Of a DNA stretch of 64,000 nucleotides, positions 16,035 to 25,015 are shown piece after piece. The notes under the pieces were generated by a model. It saw only the letters and a list, made by a program, of their open reading frames with translations, searched no databases and had not been told where the DNA came from. Positions within the stretch are counted from its first letter, which is position 1. Every line of letters starts with the position of its first letter. The position numbers and the translations under genes were made by a program. Source of the DNA: Halomonas almeriensis (GTDB lineage Bacteria > Pseudomonadota > Gammaproteobacteria > Pseudomonadales > Halomonadaceae); contig NZ_JAUFPO010000002.1 of NCBI RefSeq assembly GCF_030409235.1, forward strand, positions 124,001-188,000. The letters run 5' to 3'.

Positions 16035-19000
16035 GCGGCGGCCTCCTCGGCGGCACGGAACAGGGCATCGAGCCCTTCGATCAACTCGCGGGGCGGGCAC
16101 TCGGCATGCACGCCGCGCGAGGGCGCGCGACTGCCGCGCAGGAAGACGTAGAGCGCCCCGCCCAGGTGGCGTTCGATGTCATAGCCCGGCTGGCGGGCCT
16201 TGAGCAGCCGGTGCAGGGCCAGCAGGTAGAGGCTGTACTGCACGTCGTAGCGCTTGGCGAACACCGCCTCGGTCATGGCCTCGGGGGCGTAGGCGGCGTC
16301 ATCCGCGCCCAGGTGGTTGGACTTCCAGTCGAGCACGTAATAGCGCCCCTGATGCTCGGCTACCAGGTCGATGAAGCCCTTGAGCATGCCGTTGAGCCGG
16401 TCCGGGTCGAGGGCCGGTCGAGCGCGGCCGCCCAGGGTGTGACGGCTGACCAGGGCATCCAACTGACGGGTGTCGACCTGATGGACCGCCAGCCAGAACT
16501 CCATTTCCACGCGGTAGCGGCTGAGCCGGTCGAGGCGCAGTGGTGTGGTGCCGCCGGCGTCCGCGTCACCGCCCGGCAGGGGCAGTTCGGCGCTGAGCAG
16601 CTCGGGCAGCCATGCGCTGAGCGCGGGAATCTGGTGCTCCCAGCCGCGGCGCTTGGCGCGGCGGGCGATGGTCTCGTCGCGCAGCTCGGCGTCCTCGGCC
16701 ACCCGGGCGAAGCCCTGTTCGCCGGCCCACTCCAGCAGGCCGTGGAGGAAGGTGCCCGCGGAGGGCCCGCGGGGGAAGGCATGCAGGGCGCCTTCACCGG
16801 CCGGCCCGCCGTGGACGGGCAGGCTGCCGCTGTCCTGGGGTTCGTCATGCACCTCCCGGGCGCTTTCCTCGCCGGGCGTGGTGGGCTCGCTGGGCAGGCT
16901 CGGTTCATCGGCGGTGTCGTTGGCCTGGCGCTGCGAGTAGCCGAGCGCCGAGTAGCTGGCGATCCACCAGTGTTCGCGAATCCTGCGGCTCGGGCTGCGG
17001 GCCGGGGCCAGCGGGGTGGTGTCCTCGCGGCTCGGCACCGGGGTGGCGTCACGCGCCGGGGCCTCGCAGACGCTGATCATGCGCGCGCCGTCGTCGGTCG
17101 CGCCGTCCGGGTGATGGGTGTCGTCCAGGGGCTCGAGGGCCGGGCGCAGGCCCTGGCCGTCCAGGGGCGCGTCGCCGCCGATCAGCCGGCCGATGGCCGA
17201 GTGCTCCAGTTGTTCCAGCGGGGCCAGGCCCAGCCAGGTGGCGTGGCGGGCGCGAGTCAGGGCGACGTAGAGCTTGCGCATGTCCTCGCTGAGGCGTTCG
17301 TGGTCGGCGCGTTCGCGAACCGACTCGTCGGCTTCCAGGGAGAGGCGCAGTCGGCCCTCGTCGTCGTGCCAGCGCAGCGGCAGGTCGTCCTTTTTGGTCT
17401 GGCGGGCGGCGGCGATGAACGGCAGGAAGACCAGCGGGTACTCGAGGCCCTTGGACTTGTGAATGGTCACCACCTGCACGAGGTCGGCGTCGCTTTCCAG
17501 GCGCAGCTTGTGGGCTTCGCTCTGCTCCTGGGGGCGGCCGATGGCTTCGCGCAGGTGGCGCAGCAGGGCGTGCTCGCCGTCCAGCTCGGTGCTGGCCTGT
17601 TGCAGCAGCTCGCCGAGGTGCAGAAGGTCGGTGAGCCGGCGCTCGCCCTCCGGCACCGTAAGCAGACGGCCGGGGACGGCGAAGTCGGCCAGCATCTGGT
17701 GGAGCATGGGCAGCACGCCGCGTTGCCACCATTGGCGGTGGTAGTCGCGGAACTGCATGACTCGGGCTTCCCAGGCCAGTTCGTCCTGCTGGTCGCCGCC
17801 GTTGAGGGCGTCGAGTTCGGCCAGCGTGAGCCCCAGGCTGGGGCTGGCCAGGGCGGCGCGCAGGGCGCGGGCGTTGTCGGGCTCGGCGCAGGCGGCCAGC
17901 CAAAGCTCGAGCTCGGCGGCGGCCTCGGTCTCGTAGACGCCTTCCTTGTCGGAGAGGTAGACGCTGCGCACGCCGCGTTGCAGCAGGGCGCGGCGGATGG
18001 CGCGGGCCTCGCTGCCGCTGTTGACCAGCACGGCGAGGTCCGAGGGCGCCAGGGGGCGAAAGCTGTCGTCCTCGCGATGGGCGAAGCCGGTCTGCCCGGC
18101 CTGGCCTTCGTTCAGCAGCCTGGCCATCTCGCTGGCGCAGCGTTCGGCCAGCTCGTTGATGTAGGCGCCCTTGCTGATGCCGGCCTCGGCTTCCAGGTGC
18201 CACAGGCTGAGCGCCGGCTGGGGTGTGCCCTGGCGGACCAGTTCGTCCTTGCGACCCTTGGCGGCGACGGATTGAAACGGAACCGGATCCTCCTCGCCCT
18301 GGCGAAACAAGAAGGCGCCGCTTGCGAGGTTGGCTTCGGCGTGGGCGAAGACGCGATTGACGGCGCCGACCATGGCGGCGGCGGAGCGGAAGTTGGTGCC
18401 CAGGGTGACATGGCGGCCCCGGGTGTCGCGGCGGGCCTTGAGGTAGGTGTGAATATCCGCGCCGCGAAAGGCGTAGATGGCCTGCTTGGGGTCGCCGATC
18501 AGCAGTACGGCGCAGTCCTGGCGGTTGTCGGCGAGCTGGTAGACGTGGTCGAAGAGCCGGTACTGCACCGGGTCGGTGTCCTGGAATTCGTCGACCAGGG
18601 CTACCGGGAACTGCTGGCGGATGCGGGTGGCCAGGGTCTCGCCGGCCTCGCCCTGGAAGGCGGCGTCCAGATGGTGCAGCAGGTCGTCGGGGCCGAGCTC
18701 GGCGCGGCGGCGCTGGACCATGTTGCGCCGCTTGGCCATCCAGTGCACGGCATGGCTGAGCAGATCGGCGAAGGGCTCGGGCAGGCTGTCGAGGCGTGCC
18801 TTGAGGGGCTCGGTGGCTTCCAGCGCGGGGTGCGCGAGGGGTGAGCCGTCCTTCCAGATTTCGGCCATGCCTTCCGGGGTGAGGCGCTGCCAGGCGGCGT
18901 CGGTGAGGCCGGGGTGGATGGCTTCGGGGTCGTGGGCCCAGGTGCGCAGCTTGTCGAACCAGTTGGTGCGGTTCTTGACGTTGAGTTTCTTGCCGTCGAA

Positions 19001-20290
19001 GGCCTTGCGACTGGCGGCTTCCTCGATCTGCTGCTGGAGGTCGTCGATCCATTCGCGCCAGGGGGCCTTGAGTTCTTCGAGGATGCGCTCACGCTCCTGG
19101 CGGGCGTTGGCCAGGGTAGTGGCGGGCTCCGGGGCCTGGGGCAGGGCGTCGGCGTGCACGCGTAACTGGTCCACGTCCTGGTTCAGGTCGTCCGGGGATT
19201 TCCAGTGGCGGGTGATGACGCCGAGTTCCTCGGGTTCCAGGGCGTAGTAGAAGCTGCGCCAGTAGTCGCGGGCGATCTCGAGGTTCATGGCCGATTGGTC
19301 GAGTTCCATGGCCAGGGCGAACAGGCTGCCGCTGTCGAAGGCGTGTTCGCGCAGCATGCGGTGGCACCAGGCGTGGATGGTGGAGACGGCGGCCTCGTCC
19401 ATCCATTCGGCGGCCAGGCGCAGGCGGCGGGCGCAGGCTGGCCAGCTTTCTCTGGGGTAGCTATCGCGGAGGGCGAGTAGCGGGTCGGCGCTCGACGGCT
19501 CTGTGCTCGCAGTATCCACCGTTGGTTCTGTGGAGAGGTCGGCGGTGTCATTCCGGGACGGGGCTTCTTCTGGAGCAGGCCTTTCCGGAGGCGCTGTAAA
19601 CCCATCCCTGGGCGCTACCGATGCCATGCCTGGCATCGGACCTCCTTCAAGGCCTGCTCCAGACGCCCCTTCTGTTCCCGGTGCGCCTGATTCAGTCGCC
19701 CCGTCAGCCGCTTCGTCTAAACTGCCTGGCGCCGCCGTACCGGCAAAAAGGTCGGTGGTGGTGTTCCGGGACGGGGCTTCTTCTGGAGCAGGCCTTTCCG
19801 GAGGCGCTGTAAACCCATCCCTGGGCGCTACCGATGCCATACCTGGCATCGGACCTCCTCCAAGGCCTGCTCCAGACGCCCCTTCGGAGGCGCCGCTGGC
19901 TGTCTCCGATTCGCTATCTACGTCGCCGCCTGTCGCCGCTGCGGTGGTGTCGGGTTGGAAGGCGTCGGCGGCTTCCACCAGCCGGGCGCGGATGCGTTCG
20001 CGCAGTTCCTGGGTGGCGGCGTTGGTGAAGGTCACCACGAGGATTTCCGGGGGCGTGAGGGGCCGCGGGAAGGCGTCGCTGTCGTGCTCGTCGCGTGGGC
20101 CGAGGACCAGGCGCAGGTAGAGCAGGGCGATGGTGAAGGTCTTGCCGGTGCCGGCGCTGGCTTCGATCAGCCGGCTGCCGGGCAGCGGCAGGTGGATCGG
20201 GTCCAGGGTGGGGGCCTGTTCGCTCATGGCTGTTTTTCCTTCGCTCAAGGCTGCTTCCCCCTCGCTCATGGCTGTTTTTCCTTCGCTCAT
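16031..20290 (-). CDS. recB: RecBCD exonuclease V, beta subunit RecB
   Basis: RecB is the 3'-5' helicase and nuclease subunit. The Walker A is IEASAGTGKTFTI, the Walker B region is VALVDEFQDTDPVQY, and the C-terminal nuclease motif is GFIDLVAEHQGRYYVLDWKS with catalytic Asp and Lys. At 1,419 residues it is about 240 longer than E. coli RecB. Most of the excess is a Pro/Ala/Gly-rich insertion at residues about 115-260 that holds two copies of a palindromic element. The first ATG overlaps the recC stop (ATGA). Further in-frame ATGs at codons 8 and 22 come from a 21-bp tandem repeat and could also be used. It belongs to a recC-recB-recD operon. Confidence 0.95.
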   Translation of the reverse strand: MSEGKTAMSEGEAALSEGKTAMSEQAPTLDPIHLPLPGSRLIEASAGTGKTFTIALLYLRLVLGPRDEHDSDAFPRPLTPPEILVVTFTNAATQELRERIRARLVEAADAFQPDTTAAATGGDVDSESETASGASEGASGAGLGGGPMPGMASVAPRDGFTAPPERPAPEEAPSRNTTTDLFAGTAAPGSLDEAADGATESGAPGTEGASGAGLEGGPMPGMASVAPRDGFTAPPERPAPEEAPSRNDTADLSTEPTVDTASTEPSSADPLLALRDSYPRESWPACARRLRLAAEWMDEAAVSTIHAWCHRMLREHAFDSGSLFALAMELDQSAMNLEIARDYWRSFYYALEPEELGVITRHWKSPDDLNQDVDQLRVHADALPQAPEPATTLANARQERERILEELKAPWREWIDDLQQQIEEAASRKAFDGKKLNVKNRTNWFDKLRTWAHDPEAIHPGLTDAAWQRLTPEGMAEIWKDGSPLAHPALEATEPLKARLDSLPEPFADLLSHAVHWMAKRRNMVQRRRAELGPDDLLHHLDAAFQGEAGETLATRIRQQFPVALVDEFQDTDPVQYRLFDHVYQLADNRQDCAVLLIGDPKQAIYAFRGADIHTYLKARRDTRGRHVTLGTNFRSAAAMVGAVNRVFAHAEANLASGAFLFRQGEEDPVPFQSVAAKGRKDELVRQGTPQPALSLWHLEAEAGISKGAYINELAERCASEMARLLNEGQAGQTGFAHREDDSFRPLAPSDLAVLVNSGSEARAIRRALLQRGVRSVYLSDKEGVYETEAAAELELWLAACAEPDNARALRAALASPSLGLTLAELDALNGGDQQDELAWEARVMQFRDYHRQWWQRGVLPMLHQMLADFAVPGRLLTVPEGERRLTDLLHLGELLQQASTELDGEHALLRHLREAIGRPQEQSEAHKLRLESDADLVQVVTIHKSKGLEYPLVFLPFIAAARQTKKDDLPLRWHDDEGRLRLSLEADESVRERADHERLSEDMRKLYVALTRARHATWLGLAPLEQLEHSAIGRLIGGDAPLDGQGLRPALEPLDDTHHPDGATDDGARMISVCEAPARDATPVPSREDTTPLAPARSPSRRIREHWWIASYSALGYSQRQANDTADEPSLPSEPTTPGEESAREVHDEPQDSGSLPVHGGPAGEGALHAFPRGPSAGTFLHGLLEWAGEQGFARVAEDAELRDETIARRAKRRGWEHQIPALSAWLPELLSAELPLPGGDADAGGTTPLRLDRLSRYRVEMEFWLAVHQVDTRQLDALVSRHTLGGRARPALDPDRLNGMLKGFIDLVAEHQGRYYVLDWKSNHLGADDAAYAPEAMTEAVFAKRYDVQYSLYLLALHRLLKARQPGYDIERHLGGALYVFLRGSRAPSRGVHAECPPRELIEGLDALFRAAEEAAA
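19569..19663. repeat. Palindromic element copy A inside recB
   Basis: A 95-bp element with perfect 15-bp terminal inverted repeats (TCTGGAGCAGGCCTT and its complement) and an inner palindrome GATGCCA-TGCC-TGGCATC. It is read through in frame by recB (about residues 209-240). It is nearly identical to copy B 213 bp away, including flanking bases such as TTCCGGGACGGGGCTTCT. Confidence 0.85.
19782..19876. repeat. Palindromic element copy B inside recB
   Basis: Same length and same 15-bp terminal inverted repeats as copy A. The inner palindrome has one change (ATACC for ATGCC), plus one further base change near the right arm. In RecB it encodes about residues 138-169. Together the two copies give a repeated peptide containing GGPMPGMASVAPRDGFTAPP. 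Confidence 0.85.
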
Positions 20291-20304
20291 GGCTGTTTCC
20301 CCTG
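20221..20304. repeat. 21-bp tandem repeat (four units) at the recC/recB junction
   Basis: There are four consecutive 21-bp units, the first and third identical and the others diverged by a few bases. In the sense direction they spell the end of recC, the ATGA junction and the first 25 or so RecB codons, as 7-residue repeats of the type MSEGKTA. Each unit carries an AAGGA-like ribosome site about 10 bases before the next ATG (TTG in one unit). Confidence 0.9.
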
Positions 20305-23300
20305 CGCTGTGGTCTTTTTGCCCTTTGAGCTTGCCTTGTCGCGTTTGACTGCGTAATGCAGCGGTGCGTAGAGGGCGTCGGCCAGTTCGCCGAAGTGGCG
20401 CTCGGCGGTGCGCTGGCGGGCGAGTTCATCGAAGCTGCGCCACTGGCGGGCCAGGTAGGCGTCGCGCTGGAGCTCGCCGGCGTTGTAGTTGTCGCCTTCA
20501 AAGACCTTGGCGGCGGCCTGGTAGGCCTTGAGGTCGTTGTCTTCCTGGCGCTCCGGGCTGCCCAGGCAGCGATCCAGTTGGGCGATGTCGCCGCCTTCCT
20601 TGATCCAGGTGAAGGCGGCGTCGCGGGCCAGCGGCAGGGGGGCGGTCATGCCGGCCTGCCAGGCCGAGGCGATGGCGGTCAGGCGGGCGCGGGCCAGTTC
20701 CGGGTCGAGCGGGTTGAGGGTGCCGCCGCCGGCGCGCGAGCGCAGCTCGGTGGTGACCGGGCCGACGGCGATCTGGGCGGCCAGGTGCTCGACCCAGGGC
20801 GTCAGCCAGTGTTTCCAGTGGTACTTGCCCTTGTGGACCAGACTGCTGGTGATCAGCTTGAGGCGGCATACGTCGCCCTGGTCGTTCTCGCGCAGTTCGT
20901 CGAGCCAGTCTTCCACGGCGAGGGGGCCGCCCGCGGCCTCGAGCTCCAGCGAGACGGGCGCCGGCAGGGCGCGGGGATGGGGCCAGGCGGCGAGCAGTTC
21001 GGCGTATTCGCTGAACAGCCCGTCCAGCGGTTCGACCAGGTCGTCGCGCATGCGCTGGGCGAAGCCGCCCATGGCCAGCCGGCCTTCGCGTTCCAGACGC
21101 GCCAGGGTGCTCTCGACGGCGGGCATGGGGGATTCGCGGTCTTCCACGGCGCGGCGCCCGGCCTGGATCAGTTCGTCCTGCAGCTGCCAGTGGGTCAGGC
21201 CGTCCAGCTCGAAGGGCTCGTGGTCGGGGCTTTCGGCGCTCTCGCGCTCCAGGTGGACGCCCAGCCGGGTGTTGAAGAAGGCCTTGACGGGGTCCTTGAG
21301 GAAGGCGCCGAGTTGGCCAAGTGTCAACGGGGCTTCCTGGGGCATCCGCGGCAAGCTAGCTGCGCTCGGCGATACGGCGTTAACACCAGACTCAAGAGGC
21401 GCCTTGTCGTCCAGGGCGGTTGACTGGCCGGCATGAATGGCGCGCCATTCATGGGCGTAGGTGAACAGGGCGTTGTCGGCATCCGGTGCGGCCATGAAAT
21501 AGGCGCGGCTGAAGGGCTGCAGCGGGTGCTCGGTGGTCAGGGCGTCGAGCAGGGCCTGGCCGGGGTCTGCCTCGGCCGGCGCGTCGGCGAGCTGCCAGCC
21601 GGCGGCGATATGGTCGCGCAGCTGGCCGAGCAGCACCGAGGGCGGCTGCGGGGCGTTGTCGTGGATGCTGCGGCCGACCCAGCTGATCATCAGCCGGTCG
21701 CGGGCCGAGAGCAGCGCTTCGAGGAAGAGGTAGCGGTCGTCCTCGCGCCGTGAGCGGTCGCCGGGGCGGTAGTCGTGGCCCATCAGGTCGATGTCCAGCG
21801 GCCGTTGGGTGCGCGGGTAGTCGCCGTCGTTCATGCCCAGCAGGCAGACGTGGCGGAAGGGAATGGCGCGCATCGGCATCAGGGTGGCGATGTTCACGGC
21901 GCCGGCCAGGAAGCGTTGCGAGAGGTTGTTGTCGTCGATCTGGCCGAGCCAGTGTTCGCGCACCACCGAGAGCGGCAGGGCTTCCTGCAGGTCGGCGTCG
22001 TCGGTGGCGTCGCGCCATTCGTCGAGGATCTCCTCGAGGCGCGTCAGGGTGTTGAGGTCGGCCTCGTCGGCGGCGCTGAAGCAGTCGGCCAGCAGCTCGC
22101 GCAGGCGCTGGCACCAGGTGGCCACGTCGGTGGGCTCGGTGAGGCGCTGCCAGAGGGCTTCCAGGGTGTCGAGCAGGTCGACCAGCGGGCCGGCCAGGGC
22201 GGCTTCCAGGCCGCCGATATCACCATAGGGCTCGATGTCGTGCCAGGGGCCGTCGGTGCTTGCGTTGTCGGTACTGTCGCCCACCGCATAGCCGAGCAGC
22301 AGGCGGCGCAGGCCGAAGGCCCAGGTGTTGGCGGTGAGGCCCTCGGGCAGGTCGAGCCGGGCACGCTGGCGGGCGCTGAGCCCCCAGCGGATGCCGGCGC
22401 CCTCGATCCAGCGGCGCAGGATCGGCAGGGCCTCGGCGTCGAGGCCGAAGCGCTGGCGCAGGGCGGGCACTTCGAGCAGGTCGAGCAGCTCGCCGACGCT
22501 GAGGCGCGATTCGGGCAGTTGCAGCAGGGCTTCCAGGGCGATCAGCAGCGGCTGACGGTGGCGGCTGGTCTGGTCGGACAGGGTGAACGGAATATGCCGC
22601 GGGTCGTCCGGCGCGAGGCGGCCGAACACCGCCTGGACGGCGGCGGTGTAGGTGTCGATGTCCGGCACCATGACCAGGATGTCGCGGGGCTTGAGGCTCG
22701 GGTCGGCATCGAAGGCGGCGAGCAGCTGGTCGTGCAGGATCTCCACCTCGCGCAGGGCGCTGTGGGCGACATGAAAGCGCAGGCTGGTGTCGTGGTGCGG
22801 CTTGACCGCTGGCCAGGCCTCGCGGGTCTCGGCGGGCGGCCGCAGCTCGAGGATGTCGTCCTGCAGTTGCTGGAGCAGTCCGGGGTGCGTGCTGTGTTCC
22901 AGCGGCGACTCGAACAGGTCGATGCGCAGCGCCTCGGCCTCGAAGCGGGCGCGATAGCTTTCCTGATCATCGAATTCGTCGAGCAGGCGCAGGTAGTCGC
23001 GGCCCTGCTTGCCCCAGGCGGCGAGCAGCGGCTGGGCATGCAGATGAAGCTGGGTGTCGTCGAGCTCGATGGGCATGCCGGGGCGCCGCTGCTGGCGCTT
23101 GCGGGCGGCGCGAAGCAGGTCCTTGTGCTCGATGATGTCGGCCCAGTAATGCCGGCAGGGGTTGTGCACGCAGAGCACCACCTGGCTGAACCGGGCGATG
23201 GCGGCCAGGGCTTCCAGTGTCTGGCGCGGCAGCGAGGAAATGCCGAAGACGATGACGCGGCGCGGCAGGCCGGGAGGACGCGCCTCTCTATCACCCTGCT

Positions 23301-24006
23301 GTGGGCTCTCGGCCAGTTCGCGGCAGGCCTCCAGAAAGCGGCCATGCACCACGGCGCGGCTGCTGGCCAGGCCGGCGTCGCCCAGGTGATGGGCGATGTC
23401 GTCGCGCAGATAACGCCACAGGGCTGGCTGCCAGCGCTGGTCGTCGTCCAGCGGGCGGGCCTGGCCACGGGCATCGATGATCTCGTCGCGGCCCTCGGCC
23501 CAGGCCGCCAGCCAGTCGGCGCGATAGACCTGATACTGGTCGAACAGGTCGGCCAGTCGCTCGGCGAGCTGGTGACGCTTGCGCAGGTCGTCGTCATCGG
23601 CCAAAAAGCGCGACAGAGGCGCAAACAGCGGGTCGTCGAGCAGCGCCGGCAGCAGGCGCATCAGGCGCCAGATCAGGCGCGGCTTGTCCAGCGGCGACTC
23701 CGCCGGCACCGCGCCCTCGCCGTCGCGATGCACCAGCACGCTGCGGTAGGCCTGCCACAGGAAGCGCGCCGGCAAGGTGACATCCAGCGCCGCCGCCACG
23801 CCGCTGCCCCGGGGATCATCGGCGGCCAGGGCCAGCTTGAGCCACTGGCTGATGCCGTTGCTCTGCACCAGGATGGTCTCGTCCTCCAGCGGGTCGAGCG
23901 GGTGCTGGCGCATCCAGGTCACCGCCAGATCGCGCAGTTCCTCCAGGCGGTTGCCGTGCACCACCATGAAACCGGGTTGCAGCGAGGTATCGGAGGAGGC
24001 GGGCAT
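20287..24006 (-). CDS. recC: RecBCD exonuclease V, gamma subunit RecC
   Basis: RecC is the Chi-recognition and scaffold subunit, resembling an inactivated helicase-nuclease. The 1,239-residue product begins MPASSDTSLQPGFMVVHGNR and carries the family blocks QSNGISQWLKLALA near the N-terminus, LLGMNDGDYPRTQRPLDIDL centrally and FLKDPVKAFFNTRLGV in the C-terminal half. It is the first gene of the recCBD operon and its TGA overlaps the recB ATG. It lies 118 bp from the divergent gene at 24125. The C-terminus ends in a Lys-rich tail (KGKKTTAQGKQP), the last part of which comes from the tandem repeat. Confidence 0.95.
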   Translation of the reverse strand: MPASSDTSLQPGFMVVHGNRLEELRDLAVTWMRQHPLDPLEDETILVQSNGISQWLKLALAADDPRGSGVAAALDVTLPARFLWQAYRSVLVHRDGEGAVPAESPLDKPRLIWRLMRLLPALLDDPLFAPLSRFLADDDDLRKRHQLAERLADLFDQYQVYRADWLAAWAEGRDEIIDARGQARPLDDDQRWQPALWRYLRDDIAHHLGDAGLASSRAVVHGRFLEACRELAESPQQGDREARPPGLPRRVIVFGISSLPRQTLEALAAIARFSQVVLCVHNPCRHYWADIIEHKDLLRAARKRQQRRPGMPIELDDTQLHLHAQPLLAAWGKQGRDYLRLLDEFDDQESYRARFEAEALRIDLFESPLEHSTHPGLLQQLQDDILELRPPAETREAWPAVKPHHDTSLRFHVAHSALREVEILHDQLLAAFDADPSLKPRDILVMVPDIDTYTAAVQAVFGRLAPDDPRHIPFTLSDQTSRHRQPLLIALEALLQLPESRLSVGELLDLLEVPALRQRFGLDAEALPILRRWIEGAGIRWGLSARQRARLDLPEGLTANTWAFGLRRLLLGYAVGDSTDNASTDGPWHDIEPYGDIGGLEAALAGPLVDLLDTLEALWQRLTEPTDVATWCQRLRELLADCFSAADEADLNTLTRLEEILDEWRDATDDADLQEALPLSVVREHWLGQIDDNNLSQRFLAGAVNIATLMPMRAIPFRHVCLLGMNDGDYPRTQRPLDIDLMGHDYRPGDRSRREDDRYLFLEALLSARDRLMISWVGRSIHDNAPQPPSVLLGQLRDHIAAGWQLADAPAEADPGQALLDALTTEHPLQPFSRAYFMAAPDADNALFTYAHEWRAIHAGQSTALDDKAPLESGVNAVSPSAASLPRMPQEAPLTLGQLGAFLKDPVKAFFNTRLGVHLERESAESPDHEPFELDGLTHWQLQDELIQAGRRAVEDRESPMPAVESTLARLEREGRLAMGGFAQRMRDDLVEPLDGLFSEYAELLAAWPHPRALPAPVSLELEAAGGPLAVEDWLDELRENDQGDVCRLKLITSSLVHKGKYHWKHWLTPWVEHLAAQIAVGPVTTELRSRAGGGTLNPLDPELARARLTAIASAWQAGMTAPLPLARDAAFTWIKEGGDIAQLDRCLGSPERQEDNDLKAYQAAAKVFEGDNYNAGELQRDAYLARQWRSFDELARQRTAERHFGELADALYAPLHYAVKRDKASSKGKKTTAQGKQP

Positions 24007-24124
24007 GGCGATTCCTTGGCGGCGGACAACGTGCCCTCATGGTGCCGGAAAATGGTCAAGGCTTGAAGCCGAACGCGGCCAGGGCGACCATTCACCCATC
24101 ACCTGCGGAATGGACAAGCCTGCC

Positions 24125-24480
24125 ATGAGTTCAGCTCCCCCACTGACCACCCCGGATGGTCGCTATATCGTGGTGCGTGGGCACCTCTGGCGGTGTACCA
24201 ATCCGGCACTGCCCGAGGCGGAGCGTCAGCACTGGGTGAAAAAGCTGATGCAGGCACGGCGCGAGGTGGGGCAGGCGAAACGCGCGCAGGACACCGCCGC
24301 CGAGCGTGATGCCCGTGCCCGGGTCGATGAGGCCAAGCGTGCGCTGGGTGAGCGCGGCCCGGTGTGGTGGCAGGACGACGCTCCGGACTACACCCAATGC
24401 AAGATCGAAAACACCCCTTACGCCGAGTGGTCGAAAACACCCCTTACGCCGAGTGGTATGCGGGGCAGGAGAACACGTGA
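24125..24480 (+). pseudogene. Small conserved hypothetical protein, frame-shifted by a 26-bp duplication
   Basis: The product starts MSSAPPLTTPDGRYIVVRGH and carries a Lys/Arg-rich helix (VKKLMQARREVGQAKRAQD) followed by ALGERGPVWWQDDAPDYTQ. It resembles a small uncharacterised family of about 100-115 residues in proteobacteria. The family end, NTPYAEWYAGQENT and stop, is present in the DNA but a 26-bp tandem duplication puts it out of frame. Reading the present sequence, translation skips the TGA at 24478-24480 and runs into the downstream phosphoesterase gene in frame, giving one fused frame up to 25015. The effect on function is unknown. Confidence 0.75.
24405..24456 (+). repeat. Perfect 26-bp tandem duplication
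   Basis: Two adjacent identical 26-bp copies (24405-24430 and 24431-24456) start TCGAAAACACC and end GCCGAGTGG. As 26 is not a multiple of three, the second copy shifts the frame and removes the native stop of the upstream gene. Confidence 0.97.
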
Positions 24481-24526
24481 AGCACTCGCTGCACCGGTAT
24501 CCTGCCCTGCCTTCGCGAGGAACGGT

Positions 24527-25015
24527 ATGAAACCACACTGCATGGATCTCGACGCGCCCATCGGCGTGATCGCCGACACTCACGGCACGCTGCGCGACGA
24601 GGCGCTGAGCATGCTGGAGGGCTGCGGGCTGATCCTGCACCTGGGCGATGTGGGCAGCCGCGATCGGGATGAGGCGATCATCGAGCGGCTGGGCGAGCTG
24701 GCGCCGGTGTATACGGTGCGCGGCAATGTCGATACCGCCGACTGGGCCGAGCGCCTGCCCTGGCATCTCGACCTGCGGGTCAACGGCTGGCGGCTGCATC
24801 TGGTGCATGATCTCGCCGACTTCGATGCGGCCACCGCCTGCGATGCGGTGCTCCACGGCCATTCTCACAAGGCGCGCAACGAATGGCGCGATGGCCGGCT
24901 GCTGTTCAATTCCGGCGGCGCCGGTCGTCGGCGCTTCTCCCTGCCGTTGACGGTCGGCAAGCTGTGGTGCGACGAGGCGGCCCTGCGCGGTGCCATCCTG
25001 CATCTGCCGGTCTAG
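24527..25015 (+). CDS. YfcE/MJ0936-type metallophosphoesterase
   Basis: A predicted dimetal phosphodiesterase of 162 residues. The family motifs appear in order: DxH in VIADTHG, GD in LHLGDVG, GN in VRGNVD, H in LVHDLAD and GHSH in VLHGHSHKARN, ending with NSGGAG. The native start is taken as ATG 24527 (MKPHCMDLDAP) behind CGAGGAACGGT. Because of the upstream duplication, the frame is now also open back to 24125, so a 296-residue fusion could be made. The stop overlaps the stop of the converging glycosidase gene in a shared CTAG. Confidence 0.88.
   Translation: MKPHCMDLDAPIGVIADTHGTLRDEALSMLEGCGLILHLGDVGSRDRDEAIIERLGELAPVYTVRGNVDTADWAERLPWHLDLRVNGWRLHLVHDLADFDAATACDAVLHGHSHKARNEWRDGRLLFNSGGAGRRRFSLPLTVGKLWCDEAALRGAILHLPV

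Noticed and set aside
15704..18844. A 1,046-codon plus-strand frame opposite recB
   Set aside because: recB is certain from its motifs. The antisense frame has no recognisable domain and the same low-complexity GC-rich composition.
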